From contig NZ_JAOEIY010000002.1 in the NCBI RefSeq assembly GCF_025966695.1, positions 124,001 to 188,000 of the forward strand: a DNA stretch of 64,000 nt, written 5' to 3'. Under the pieces are notes generated by a model. That model was given only the letters and a program-made list of their open reading frames with translations. It had not been told where the DNA came from and searched no databases. Source of the stretch: Stutzerimonas sp. S1 (GTDB lineage Bacteria > Pseudomonadota > Gammaproteobacteria > Pseudomonadales > Pseudomonadaceae). Each line of letters starts with the position of its first letter. The first letter of the stretch is position 1. A program made the translations under genes and the position numbers. This document shows positions 8,095 through 18,100 of the stretch, in pieces.

Positions 8095-10622
8095 CAGGCG
8101 CCTCCCCAGGTCGCGGGAAACAACACGATTGCCGCATAGCTGATCCATAGGACGCCCAAGTTGTAGTACCAGAGCTGTTCCACCACCACCGGCTCATAGG
8201 GCGCATTGTCACCGACGTAGCCGTACCCCACGCGCCAGGCCTGCAGGCCGGTGAGTACCGCCGCCAGCGTGCAGTGGATCAGGCTATATGCCAGCAGCAC
8301 GAAGAGCACCGCATCGTGGGCCGTTTCGGTCGGTGCCAGCCCTGCCGACAGCAGTAGCCACAGCAGCATGGCCGACTGCACCAGCGCCAGCAGCGCGAGC
8401 AGCGCCAGTTGTCCTAGCAGGCCACGATGAATGCCGGCGCGCAGACGTTTGATCAGGCGATGCAGCCAGAAGCTGCCGCCGCTGAGCAGCAGTGCGCTCG
8501 CCAGCATCAGCCAGCCGTTCAGCGCACTGTCGGGCACCCGCCATTGCGGCGATACGGTCCACAGGTAGAACCAGCCGAACAGCAGTGACAGATACAGCGC
8601 GCCATTGGCCAGCAGCGTGACGCCCATACCCCACAGGCCTGGGCCGTCGAACGTGCGTGAGTGCAGCGGCGGCTCGCCAGGCTGGGTGCGGGCGTCCGGT
8701 GCCGCAGCCGGATGCGCGCCGTTTTCCCACGACCAGCGCAGCAGCACGATCAGCGTGGCCACGGTGGCGATGATCGCGAGGATGTAGGCCTTGTTCAGCA
8801 GACTCAGGCAGAGCACCGCAAGGAACACCGCGGCGATGAAGGGCAGCCAGCTGTTGCCGGGTAGATGGATGATTTCACGTACCTTGCCGGTCAAGGGATC
8901 GATGCCCCAGGTTTCCCGCCGGCCGTGGTCGATCACCGTCAGCGCATGCTCGCCACGGGCGACGCTGTCCGGCAGGTCCGGGTTCTTCCACAGCGGGTGG
9001 CGATCGCTGACGTCCGGCAGGCTGACGAAGTTGTAGGCGCTGGGCGGCAGGCTGGTGGCCCACTCGAGGGTATCGGCGTTCCAGGGGTTCTTCGGCGCCG
9101 GAACGCCGAAGCGGAAGTGCAACAGGATATCCAGCAGGATGGTGGCCACGCCGGCGGCCATGATGAAGCTGCCAATCGACGACACCAGATTGGGCATGTC
9201 CCAACCCAGGCCCGTGTCGTAGGTGTAGACGCGCCGCGGCATGCCGATCAGGCCGGTCCAGTGCATGATCAGGAAGGTCGCGTTGAAACCGATGAAGAAC
9301 AGCCAGAAGCCCCAGCGGCCGAGCTTTTCGGACGGCATGCGTCCCGAGAAGTGCGGCAGCCAGTAATAGAGGCCGGCCATCAGCGGGAACAGCATGCCGC
9401 CCACCAGCACGTAGTGCATGTGCGCGACGACGAAATGGGTGTCGTGTACCTGCCAGTCGAATGGCACCAGCGCCAGCATCACCCCGGTCAGTCCGCCAGC
9501 GACGAAGACGATCAGAAAGCCCACCAGCCAGAGCATCGGCACCCGGTACACCGGTCGACCGAGCCAGAGCGTGGCGATCCAGGCAAAGATCTGCACGCCG
9601 GTGGGAATCGCCACCAGCATGCTCGCCGCCGAAAAGAAGGCGGTGGCCAGCTGCGGGATGCCGACCGTGAACATGTGGTGTACCCACAGGCCGAAACTGA
9701 TGAAACCGGTGGTCAGCACGCCCAGCACGACCCAGCGATAACCCACCAGCGGGCGCTGACAGAACACCGGAATCAGCGTCGAGACGATGCCGGCACCGGG
9801 CAGGAAGATGATGTACACCTCCGGGTGGCCGAACAGCCAGAACAGGTGCTGCCAGAGCACCGGGTCGCCGCCACGGGCGACGTCGAAGAACGGCATGCCG
9901 GCTGCGCGTTCCAGCTCCAGCAGGATCGAGCCGAGGATCAGCGGCGGGAAGCCGACCACGATCATCATCGCCATCACCAGGATGTACCAGGCGTATAGCG
10001 GCATCTTGTGCAGGGCCATGCCGTTGGCGCGGGTGCGCAGAATCGACACCACCAGCTCAACGCCGGCCGATACCGCGGAAATCTCGACGAAGGTGATACC
10101 CAATAGCCAGAAGTCCGAATTCACCCCCGGCGTGTGCGCCGAACTGGACAGCGGCGTGTACATGAACCAGCCAGCCTTGGGCGCGACGTCGAGGAAGATG
10201 CTCGACAGCAGGATCAGCCCGCCGAACAGGTAGCAGTAGTAGCCCAGGGCGGAAAGCCGTGGAAACACCAGGTCGCGGGCGCCGAGCATCTTGGGAATCA
10301 GATAGACCGCCAGCCCCTCCATCATTGGCACCGCGAAGAGGAACATCATCACCGTGCCGTGCATGGTGAAGACCTGGTTGTAGACGTCCGGCTCCATCAG
10401 CTCGTAGCCCGGCAGGGCGAGCTGGGTGCGGATCAGCATGGCCAGCAGCCCACCGACCAGGAAGAAGAAGGCGCCGGTGACCAGGAAGCGCAGGCCGATG
10501 CTGGTGTGGTTGACGATGGTCAGCGCCCGCCAGCCGCGTGGGTTGCCCCAGACTTCGTTGAACTGGTCGTGCAGCTGATCGGGATCGGTGGCAGGTGCGC
10601 CCCTGCGATGGACCGGACTCAT
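8094..10622 (-). CDS. coxA: Cytochrome c oxidase subunit I fused to subunit III
   Basis: 842-residue catalytic core of a heme-copper terminal oxidase in the inner membrane. It reduces O2 to water and pumps protons. Residues 1 to about 560 are subunit I. His88 (TMHGTVMMF) and His403 are the expected low-spin heme ligands, His401 the high-spin heme ligand (AHMHYVLVGG), and His266 with His315-His316 the CuB ligands. The motif GHPEVY (265-270) includes the His-Tyr pair and marks an A-type oxidase. After a linker, residues from about 650 to the end form a subunit III-like helical bundle. The ATG overlaps the coxB stop (ATGA). Such I-III fusions occur in caa3-type oxidases, matching the cytochrome-c-fused subunit II upstream. 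Confidence 0.95.
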   Translation of the reverse strand: MSPVHRRGAPATDPDQLHDQFNEVWGNPRGWRALTIVNHTSIGLRFLVTGAFFFLVGGLLAMLIRTQLALPGYELMEPDVYNQVFTMHGTVMMFLFAVPMMEGLAVYLIPKMLGARDLVFPRLSALGYYCYLFGGLILLSSIFLDVAPKAGWFMYTPLSSSAHTPGVNSDFWLLGITFVEISAVSAGVELVVSILRTRANGMALHKMPLYAWYILVMAMMIVVGFPPLILGSILLELERAAGMPFFDVARGGDPVLWQHLFWLFGHPEVYIIFLPGAGIVSTLIPVFCQRPLVGYRWVVLGVLTTGFISFGLWVHHMFTVGIPQLATAFFSAASMLVAIPTGVQIFAWIATLWLGRPVYRVPMLWLVGFLIVFVAGGLTGVMLALVPFDWQVHDTHFVVAHMHYVLVGGMLFPLMAGLYYWLPHFSGRMPSEKLGRWGFWLFFIGFNATFLIMHWTGLIGMPRRVYTYDTGLGWDMPNLVSSIGSFIMAAGVATILLDILLHFRFGVPAPKNPWNADTLEWATSLPPSAYNFVSLPDVSDRHPLWKNPDLPDSVARGEHALTVIDHGRRETWGIDPLTGKVREIIHLPGNSWLPFIAAVFLAVLCLSLLNKAYILAIIATVATLIVLLRWSWENGAHPAAAPDARTQPGEPPLHSRTFDGPGLWGMGVTLLANGALYLSLLFGWFYLWTVSPQWRVPDSALNGWLMLASALLLSGGSFWLHRLIKRLRAGIHRGLLGQLALLALLALVQSAMLLWLLLSAGLAPTETAHDAVLFVLLAYSLIHCTLAAVLTGLQAWRVGYGYVGDNAPYEPVVVEQLWYYNLGVLWISYAAIVLFPATWGGA

Positions 10623-11593
10623 GGTGCAAGGGTCTCCAGCCAGTCGGCGAGCTGGTCGAGGGTTTCATCGGAAATGTCGTCGTGCCTCGGCATCGCGTTG
10701 CCGTGCTTGAGACTCTGGTGCTCGCGCAGCCAGCGGCGCAGGCCTTCCGCATCGTTGGCGATGACGCCGGCGCCTAGGGTGGGCCGCGTTGCAAGGTCGC
10801 TCAGATCCGGCGCGCGCTGGCCGTCGCTGACACCGGCGACACGGTGGCACTGTCCACAGCGCTCGCCGAAGACCTGGCCGGCAGCGCCGGTGGGCGGCTG
10901 ATGCTCGCGACCAGCGCGCGCCTCGATCCACTGGTCGAAGGCCTCGGCTTCCAGCGCCTCGACATGCAGGATCATGTGCGCGTGCTGGCTACCGCAGAAT
11001 TCGGCGCATTGCCCGCGCATCACGCCGCTTTCGCTGGCTTGCAGGCGCAGGGTATTGGTCCGGCCGGGGATCATGTCCAGCTTGCCGCCCAGACGTGGCA
11101 CCCAGAACGAGTGGATCACGTCGGCGCTGCTGAGCTCGATGTCTATCAGGCGGCCCACTGGCAGGATGAACTGGTTGGCGGTCACCACGCCGCTGTCCGG
11201 GTAGCGCACCTCCCACCACCACTGGTGGCCGGTGATTTCCACGCGTAGCGGCTGCTCGCCGATCACCGGCAGTGGCAGCATGCCGCGTCCGGCGGGGATG
11301 CCGAAGGCGAGCAGGGCGAAGATGCTGGCGGTCGGCAGAATCAGGCCGCCACCAACGAGCCAGCGCCGATTGATGCGCCTGGCCTGTTCCGCGTCGACTT
11401 CGCGCGGCTGTCGACGCATGGCGTGGATCCACAGCCAGCTGACGACCACCAGCACCAGCACCGAGAAAGCGAACATCGCCCACCAGACGTTCGCCACATC
11501 GCGTGCCATCGGCCCGGCCGGAGACAGTGCCGATTGCGGACCGTCGCAGCCGGCGAGCAAAGGAACTGCCAGCGCCAGCGTGGTCCATTGCAA
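10619..11593 (-). CDS. coxB: Cytochrome c oxidase subunit II with C-terminal cytochrome c domain
   Basis: Electron entry subunit of the caa3-like oxidase. It carries the binuclear CuA centre (motif CAEFCGSQHAHM, CxxxCxxxH pattern) and, after it, a covalently bound heme c site CGQCH near the C-terminus. Two N-terminal hydrophobic segments are visible: a lipoprotein-like signal ending LLAGC and a membrane helix. I chose a TTG start at 11593, with AGG upstream, because it gives a compact signal peptide of 15 residues before the lipobox Cys; this predicts 324 residues. An ATG start at the downstream Met-Ala-Arg would lose the signal, so the exact start is uncertain. It is the first gene of the oxidase operon, divergent from a DUF2231 gene. 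Confidence 0.9.
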   Translation of the reverse strand: MQWTTLALAVPLLAGCDGPQSALSPAGPMARDVANVWWAMFAFSVLVLVVVSWLWIHAMRRQPREVDAEQARRINRRWLVGGGLILPTASIFALLAFGIPAGRGMLPLPVIGEQPLRVEITGHQWWWEVRYPDSGVVTANQFILPVGRLIDIELSSADVIHSFWVPRLGGKLDMIPGRTNTLRLQASESGVMRGQCAEFCGSQHAHMILHVEALEAEAFDQWIEARAGREHQPPTGAAGQVFGERCGQCHRVAGVSDGQRAPDLSDLATRPTLGAGVIANDAEGLRRWLREHQSLKHGNAMPRHDDISDETLDQLADWLETLAP

Positions 11594-11656
11594 GAGCCTG
11601 CCGCCGCGTTGTGCGCTAGCGGTGGCGCAGATGACGTGAGCGCCTGGGAGGGCCGA

Positions 11657-12124
11657 ATGGCCATTGATCGCGAAACCATCAACAGCAACGCCGCGATTGC
11701 CGGCCACCCGCTGCACCCGATGATGATCCACTTTCCGGTGGCCGCACTGCTTGGCCTGGTGCCGGCGGACCTCGCCTATCTGTGGACGCTCGACGAGTTC
11801 TGGTGGCGTGCCGCGCTCTGGCTGGCAGGTGTCGGCGCCATCGGTGGCTGGATCGCCAGCATCGCCGGCGTGATCGATCTGCTCAGCGTGAAGCAGATCC
11901 GCCGCAAGGTTACCGCCTGGTGTCATGCCATCCTGGCGGTGATGATGCTGTCGCTGGCTTCGCTCAACTGGCTGTTGCGCTATCAGGGCATGAACAGCGG
12001 TGACGCGGACGCCCTGTGGGGGTTGTACCTTTCTTTGCTGACCGCACTGCTGATCTCCCTGGCGGCGTTCCTCGGCGGACGGCTGGTCTACGAACATGCC
12101 GTGGGCGTCGATCTGGATGCCTAG
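11657..12124 (+). CDS. DUF2231 family membrane protein
   Basis: 155-residue inner-membrane protein of the DUF2231 family. The hallmark is the N-terminal histidine-rich motif GHPLHPMMIHFPVA, followed by about four transmembrane helices. The start is the ATG preceded by GGGAGG at ideal spacing, and it is divergent from coxB with only 63 bp between the starts. DUF2231 proteins are often found near cytochrome oxidase or heme genes and their histidines suggest metal or heme binding; that role is inferred and not shown. The reading frame is open further upstream into coxB antisense, which I exclude. Confidence 0.85.
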   Translation: MAIDRETINSNAAIAGHPLHPMMIHFPVAALLGLVPADLAYLWTLDEFWWRAALWLAGVGAIGGWIASIAGVIDLLSVKQIRRKVTAWCHAILAVMMLSLASLNWLLRYQGMNSGDADALWGLYLSLLTALLISLAAFLGGRLVYEHAVGVDLDA

Positions 12125-12208
12125 CGTGGTCGCTTGCCGCACGTCTGTGGGCGGGGCGGCGATGTATGGGGCCGGTTGGTCGGTCATGCGAGGCAGTGGT
12201 TCCTTGGG

Positions 12209-12634
12209 TTAGAAGGGCTTGGCCAGAACCAGCCAGAGGGTCAGCGCGATCAGCAGCGGGATCAGCACGCCCATCACCAGGCATTGGCGGGTGACGCTGC
12301 GCTCGGGCTGGCGTTCGATCCGTAGTACCAGCACACCGCACAGCGCATGACACAACGCCATCGCAGTGACCGCCGTGAGCTTCACGATCAGCCAGCCGGC
12401 GAGGGTGCCATCGCGTAGAAACAACGCAGTGCCGGAGCCGATGGCCAGCAATGCTGCAGGCGTGCTGATGAGGGTGAACACCAGGCGGGTGAGATGCGCG
12501 TGGTCGCGGTAGAACAGCCGATCGTTCGGCCGCGTGCCGGCGGCGATCAGGGCCGGCAGGTACAGCAGCGAACCGCACCAGCACAGCAGGGCGGCGAAGT
12601 GCAGCAGTTTGAGCAAGGGCATGCGCGTCTCCAT
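12209..12634 (-). CDS. CopD-like integral membrane protein
   Basis: 141-residue membrane protein with four predicted helices. It resembles the CopD/copper-resistance D family: KLLHFAALLCWCGSLLYLP at the N-terminus, then a second His-containing helix near ALCHALCG and conserved Arg residues. It is convergent with the DUF2231 gene and sits beside the cytochrome oxidase cluster, so a role in copper or heme handling for oxidase assembly is plausible but inferred. The start ATG at 12634 was chosen because the helix pattern begins immediately after it. A downstream ATG (fifth codon) is also possible. Confidence 0.75.
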   Translation of the reverse strand: METRMPLLKLLHFAALLCWCGSLLYLPALIAAGTRPNDRLFYRDHAHLTRLVFTLISTPAALLAIGSGTALFLRDGTLAGWLIVKLTAVTAMALCHALCGVLVLRIERQPERSVTRQCLVMGVLIPLLIALTLWLVLAKPF

Positions 12635-12793
12635 CCTGCCCGCGACGAGTCTGAGGATGTGACAATCGGCTGCCGGGCCCGTTCGGGCCGGCAGCCTGCA
12701 GCAAGTGGTGGGGGCGTGGTCGAGCGTCTAGCGGCGCGCTGGGGAGCGTCGAACGGAAGCGAAACGGTATGACGGCGGTGCGCTAGTTGCTGG

Positions 12794-13645
12794 TCAATCC
12801 TGGGCTTGGCGCTCGGGCTTGTCGAACAGCCTGCTGCCACAGCGGCTGCAGTAGGCGGCGTGATGCTCGTGGGTGAGCTTGTCGCACACCGGGCAGCTGT
12901 GCTGCAGGCTGTCCTGGCGCATGGCATTGGCCAGTTCGGCGGTGAAGATGCCGGTGGGTACGGCGATGATCGAGTAACCGGTGATCATCACCATGGTCGC
13001 CAGCGCCTTGCCCCACGAGGTGTGCGGGACGATATCGCCGAAGCCCACGGTGGTGAGCGTGACCACGGCCCAGTAGATGCTCACCGGAATACTGGTGAAG
13101 CCGTTGGCGGGGCCTTCGACGACATACATCAGCGTGCCGTAGATGATCACCAGGGTGGTCACGCTGGCGAGGAAGACGATGATCTTCTGCCGGCTGCCGC
13201 GCAGTGCTACCAGCAGGAAATTGGCCTGGCTGAGATAGGGCGTCAGCTTGAGGATGCGGAAGATGCGCAGCATGCGTACCACGCGAACCACCAGCAGGTA
13301 CTGCGCGTCCGGGAACAGCAGGGCGACGAAGGCGGGCAGCACCGACAACAGGTCGACGGCGCCATAGAAGCTGAACACGTACTTGCGCGGCTCGGGATGG
13401 GTGTAGATGCGCAGCGCGTACTCGATGGCGAAGACGGCGGTAAATGCCCATTCCAGATTGGTCAGCAACACTCCGTGGCGTGCGTTGACCGAGGCGACAC
13501 TGTCGAACATCACCACAACCAGGCTGGCAAGGATCACCACTAGCAACCAGGTGTCGAAGCGTCGGCCCGCCGGTGTGTTGGTGAAAAAGATGATGACGTA
13601 GAGGCGCTCTCGCCAGCTCATGGCTTGCAGCGAATCGTTATCCAT
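12794..13645 (-). CDS. Voltage-gated-type potassium channel with C-terminal cysteine pairs
   Basis: 283-residue six-helix ion channel. The S4-like segment RVVRMLRIFRILKL (about residues 121-134) carries regularly spaced Arg/Lys residues. The pore loop has the selectivity filter TTVGFGD (198-204), typical of K+ channels. After S6 the tail contains two CxxC pairs (Cys251/Cys254 and Cys266/Cys269), which look like a small zinc ribbon. I chose the ATG at 13645 because the conserved protein begins there (MDNDSLQ); the frame is open upstream but that part looks unconserved. The gene is monocistronic and divergent from moaA. Gating and physiological role in bacteria of this type are poorly known. 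Confidence 0.9.
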   Translation of the reverse strand: MDNDSLQAMSWRERLYVIIFFTNTPAGRRFDTWLLVVILASLVVVMFDSVASVNARHGVLLTNLEWAFTAVFAIEYALRIYTHPEPRKYVFSFYGAVDLLSVLPAFVALLFPDAQYLLVVRVVRMLRIFRILKLTPYLSQANFLLVALRGSRQKIIVFLASVTTLVIIYGTLMYVVEGPANGFTSIPVSIYWAVVTLTTVGFGDIVPHTSWGKALATMVMITGYSIIAVPTGIFTAELANAMRQDSLQHSCPVCDKLTHEHHAAYCSRCGSRLFDKPERQAQD

Positions 13646-13878
13646 CTGCGCAGGTCTCTCCAGATCTATTCGGGTGGCAGTCGGTGCCGCCAGGGCCCGC
13701 CCATTAAAACACGCCTTCCTCAGCGCGCTGCGCCGTGCGTTGCGCTGGCGGAAGAATGCTCGTGCCAAGACGCGCCGGCAGCGAGGTGCTGATGGTGCGA
13801 CATTCATAAGCCGACTTTGCCTGATCCGTTGTTACGACATAGGCTGCATACATGCGCACCCCGTAGTTGGAGAGTTCC

Positions 13879-14874
13879 ATGCCCGATTCCCAGTTGGTCG
13901 ATCCGTTCGGCCGGCGCATCACCTACCTGCGGCTTTCCGTCACCGATCGCTGCGACTTCCGCTGCACCTACTGCATGAGCGAGGACATGGTGTTCGCGCC
14001 GCGTGCGCAGATCCTTACCCTGGAAGAGCTGTACGCAGTCGCCGACGCCTTCATCAGTCTGGGTGTGCGGCGTATCCGGGTCACCGGTGGCGAGCCGCTG
14101 GTGCGCAAAGGGTTGTCCAGCCTGCTGACGCGCCTGGGTGCTCGCGAGGAGCTGGAGGATCTGGCCATCACCACCAACGGCTCGCAGCTCCACAGTCTGG
14201 CGTCGACGCTGCATGCTGCCGGGGTGAAGCGCCTCAACATCAGTCTCGACTCGCTGCGGCGCGAGCGTTTCGCTGAGCTGACCCGGCGTGATCAGCTCGA
14301 TCAGGTGCTCGCCGGCATCGAGGTGGCGCGGCAGGCGGGTTTCAGGCGAATCAAGCTCAACAGCGTGATCCAGAAGGGGCGTAACGACGACGAAGTGCTC
14401 GACCTGGTGGATTTCGCCGTCGCTCGTGGACTCGACATTAGCTTCATCGAAGAAATGCCGTTGGGCAGTGTCTCTAGTCATCAGCGCCAGATCACCTTCT
14501 GCTCCAGCGATGAGGTGCGCGAGCGGATCGAGGCGCGTCACAACCTGGTGCGCAGCAGCCACAGCACCGGCGGCCCGTCGCGCTACTGGCAGGTAGCTGG
14601 AACGGAAACCCAGGTGGGCTTCATCTCGCCGCACAGCCACAACTTCTGTGGCAGTTGCAACCGCGTGCGGGTCACCGCCGAGGGCAAACTGGTGCTCTGC
14701 CTCGGTCATGATGGCGCGCTGGACCTGAAGAGCCTGATGCGTCGTCATCCCGGTGACCGCGAGCGGTTGCGTAACGCGTTAGTGGAGGCGCTGCAGCTCA
14801 AGCCGGAAAAGCATCATTTCAACACCGACGATCAGGTGCAGGTGGTGCGCTTCATGAGCATGACCGGCGGCTGA
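13879..14874 (+). CDS. moaA: GTP 3',8-cyclase MoaA (molybdenum cofactor biosynthesis)
   Basis: Radical SAM enzyme that rearranges GTP in the first step of molybdopterin synthesis, acting with MoaC. The 331-residue protein has the N-terminal 4Fe-4S motif CDFRCTYC (Cys25, Cys29, Cys32), the SAM-binding motif TGGEPLVRKG, the second cluster motif CX2CX13C (FCGSCNRV onward) and the C-terminal Gly-Gly required in this family. The ATG at 13879 follows GGAGAG at good spacing; a TTG four codons earlier is less likely. No other moa genes are adjacent, so this is a detached moaA (a stand-alone copy is also known, from memory, in P. aeruginosa). Confidence 0.95.
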   Translation: MPDSQLVDPFGRRITYLRLSVTDRCDFRCTYCMSEDMVFAPRAQILTLEELYAVADAFISLGVRRIRVTGGEPLVRKGLSSLLTRLGAREELEDLAITTNGSQLHSLASTLHAAGVKRLNISLDSLRRERFAELTRRDQLDQVLAGIEVARQAGFRRIKLNSVIQKGRNDDEVLDLVDFAVARGLDISFIEEMPLGSVSSHQRQITFCSSDEVRERIEARHNLVRSSHSTGGPSRYWQVAGTETQVGFISPHSHNFCGSCNRVRVTAEGKLVLCLGHDGALDLKSLMRRHPGDRERLRNALVEALQLKPEKHHFNTDDQVQVVRFMSMTGG

Positions 14875-15147
14875 CACCGTTCGAAGGCGGTGCGCCAACA
14901 TTCACTTTGGCACTGGCAATATTCCACTGCGTCACCCCCGCATGAAGGCCCATTCGATGGCCGGCCGATTCTTCGCCGCTCGGCGCGCCGGCCCTAGGGC
15001 TTTTGTGCTCCGTTCCCTGCAAGCCGCCGGGAACGCCGTGATAAACTCCGCGGCTTTGCGCCAGCACCCACTCGATGCCAGGAATCCCGATGCACGCGGC
15101 GATCTCTGCTTGTTCATTCCCACGCTGACCGCCACGGAAAGGCTCTC

Positions 15148-18100
15148 ATGCGACTGAAAAGCATAAAACTCGCCGGTTTCAAATCTTTCGTCGATCCGAC
15201 CACGGTCAGCTTTCCGAGCAACATGGCGGCGGTGGTCGGTCCGAATGGCTGCGGCAAGTCCAACATCATCGATGCCGTACGCTGGGTGATGGGCGAAAGC
15301 TCGGCGAAAAACCTGCGCGGCGAGTCGATGACCGACGTCATCTTCAACGGCTCCAATACCCGCAAGCCGGTGACCCAGGCCAGCATTGAGCTGATCTTCG
15401 ACAATTCCGATGGCACGCTGACCGGCGAGTACGCGGCCTTCGCCGAAATCTCCATCCGCCGCCGTGTCACCCGCGACTCGCAGAACACCTACTTCCTCAA
15501 CGGGGTGAAGTGCCGCCGGCGCGACATCACCGACATCTTCCTCGGCACCGGCCTCGGGCCACGCAGCTATTCGATCATCGAGCAGGGCATGATCTCGAAG
15601 TTGATCGAGGCCAAGCCGGAGGATCTGCGCAACTTCATCGAGGAAGCGGCCGGCATCTCCAAGTACAAGGAGCGCCGGCGCGAAACCGAGAACCGCATTC
15701 GCCGCACCCATGAGAACCTGGCACGCCTGACCGACCTGCGCGAGGAGCTGGAGCGCCAGCTAGAGCGTCTGCACCGGCAGGCCCAGTCGGCGGAGAAGTA
15801 TCAGGAATACAAGGCCGAGGAACGCCAGCTCAAGGCGCAGCTGTCGGCGCTGCGTTGGCAGGCCCTGAACGAGCAGGTCGGCCAGCGCGAGCAGGTCATT
15901 GGCGATCAGGAGGTGGCCTTCGAGGCGCTGGTGGCCGAGCAACGCAATGCCGATGCGAGCATCGAGCGCCTGCGCGACGGCCATCATGAACTGTCCGAGC
16001 GCTTCAATCAGGTGCAGGGACGCTTCTATTCGGTTGGCGGCGACATCGCCAGGGTGGAGCAAAGCATCCAGCACGGCCAGCAACGCCTGCGCCAGTTGCA
16101 GGACGACCTGCGCGAGGCCGAGCAGGCACGCCTGGAAACCGAGTCGCACCTCGGTCACGATCGCACGCTGCTGGCCACGCTGGGCGAAGAACTGGCCATG
16201 CTTGAGCCAGAGCAGGAGCTTTCCGCTGCCGCCGCCGAAGAATCCGCCGCCGAGCTGGAGGAGGCGGAAACGGCGATGCAGGCCTGGCAGGAGCAGTGGG
16301 AGCGCTTCAACCACCACAGTGCCGAGCCGCGCCGCGCCGCCGAAGTGCAGCAGTCGCGCATCCAGCAGCTGGAGCAGAGTCTCGAGCGCCTGGCCGAACG
16401 CCAGCGCCGGCTGGATGACGAGCGAGCCTTGCTGATTGCCGACCCTGAGGATGCGGCGATTCTCGAGCTTGGCGAGCAGCTGGCAATCAGTGAGCTGAAC
16501 CTGGACGAGCTGGCCGCCGCTGGCGAAGCGCTCGACGAGCAGCTGGAGCAGCTGCGCGAGCGGCTCCAGCAGACGACTCACAGCCAGCAGCAGCTGCATG
16601 GTGACCTGCAGCGCCTGAACGGTCGTATCGCTTCGCTGGAAACCTTGCAGCAGGCCGCGCTGGACCCAGGCAAGGGTGTTGCCGCCTGGCTGAGTGAGCA
16701 GCAACTGCAGCAGTTGCCGCGACTTGCCGAAGGCCTGCGCGTCGAGGCCGGCTGGGAGCTGGCGGTGGAAACCGTGCTCGGTGCCGACTTGCAGGCCGTG
16801 CTGCTGGACGACTTCGCCGGCCTGGCGTTGGATCGCTTCGACCAGGGCGAGCTGCGTCTGGTCCAGGGGGGCGGCGGTGATGTGCGTCGGCCCGGTAGCT
16901 TGCTGGACAAGGTCGACAGCCATGTCGATCTCGCCCCCTGGCTGGGCAGCGTACGGCCAGTGGAGTCACTGGAGCAGGCGCTGGCCGCACGTGCGAATCT
17001 GGCCGAAGGCGAAAGCTCGATCAGCCGCGACGGCTACTGGGTCGGTCGGCATTTCCTGCGCGTGCGCCGCGGCAGCGAAACGGAATCCGGGTTGCTCGCC
17101 CGCGGCCAGGAGCTGGAGCGCCTGCAGGCCGAGCGCGCCGAACGCGAGGCGAGCCTCGAGGGGGTGCAGGAGAGTCTGGAGCGCCTGCGGACGACCCAGC
17201 AGCAGCTGGAACAGGAGCGCGAACAGCAGCGGCGGCGTCAGCAGGACGAGTCGCGCCAGCAGGGTGAACTCAAGGCGCAGCTCTCGGCGCAGCAGGCCAA
17301 GGTCGAACAACTGGCCCTGCGCCGGCGCCGACTCGATGAGGAGCTGGTAGAACAGGCGGAACAGCGCGCGGTGGAAACCGAGCAGCTGGGTGAGGCGCGT
17401 CTGCAGTTGCAGGAAGCGCTGGATGCCATGGCGCACGACACCGAGCAGCGCGAGGCGCTTCTTGCCAGTCGCGACGGTATCCGCGAGCAGCTCGATCGTA
17501 TCCGTCAGGATGCCCGTCAGCGCAAGGACCATGCGCACCAGCTGGCGCTGCGCATCGGCTCGCTCAGAGCACAATACGACTCCACGCGGCAGGCCCTGGA
17601 ACGCCTGGAACAGCAGTTCGAACGCGCCATCGAACGGCGTGAGCAACTGAACCTGAATCTGGAAGAAGGCGAAGCGCCTCTGGAAGAGTTGCGCATGAAG
17701 CTCGAGGAATTGCTCGACCGGCGCATGGCCGTCGAGGACGAACTCAAGCATGCGCGACTGGCGCTGGACGACGCCGACCGCGAGCTGCGCGAGGCGGAAA
17801 AACGCCGGACCCAGGCCGAACAGCAGGCGCAACTGCTACGCGGTCAACTGGAGCAGCAGCGTTTGGACTGGCAGGGCCTCAGCGTGCGGCGCAAGGCGCT
17901 GCAAGATCAGCTGCATGAGGACGGCTACGACCTGCATGGCGTGCTTGCCACGCTGCCGGCCGAAGCCAGCGAACAAGCTTGGGACGCAGAGCTGGAACGG
18001 CTGGGTCAGCGCATCCAGCGTCTCGGACCGATCAACCTGGCGGCGATCGACGAGTACCAGCAGCAGTCCGAGCGCAAGCGATACCTGGATGCGCAGAACG

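Noticed and set aside
14897..14915. TTGGCAC motif upstream of smc resembling a -24 element
   Set aside because: No matching -12 GC element at the required distance.
14942..15157. 71-codon frame between moaA and smc
   Set aside because: No ribosome binding site, shadow-like composition and overlap with the smc start.
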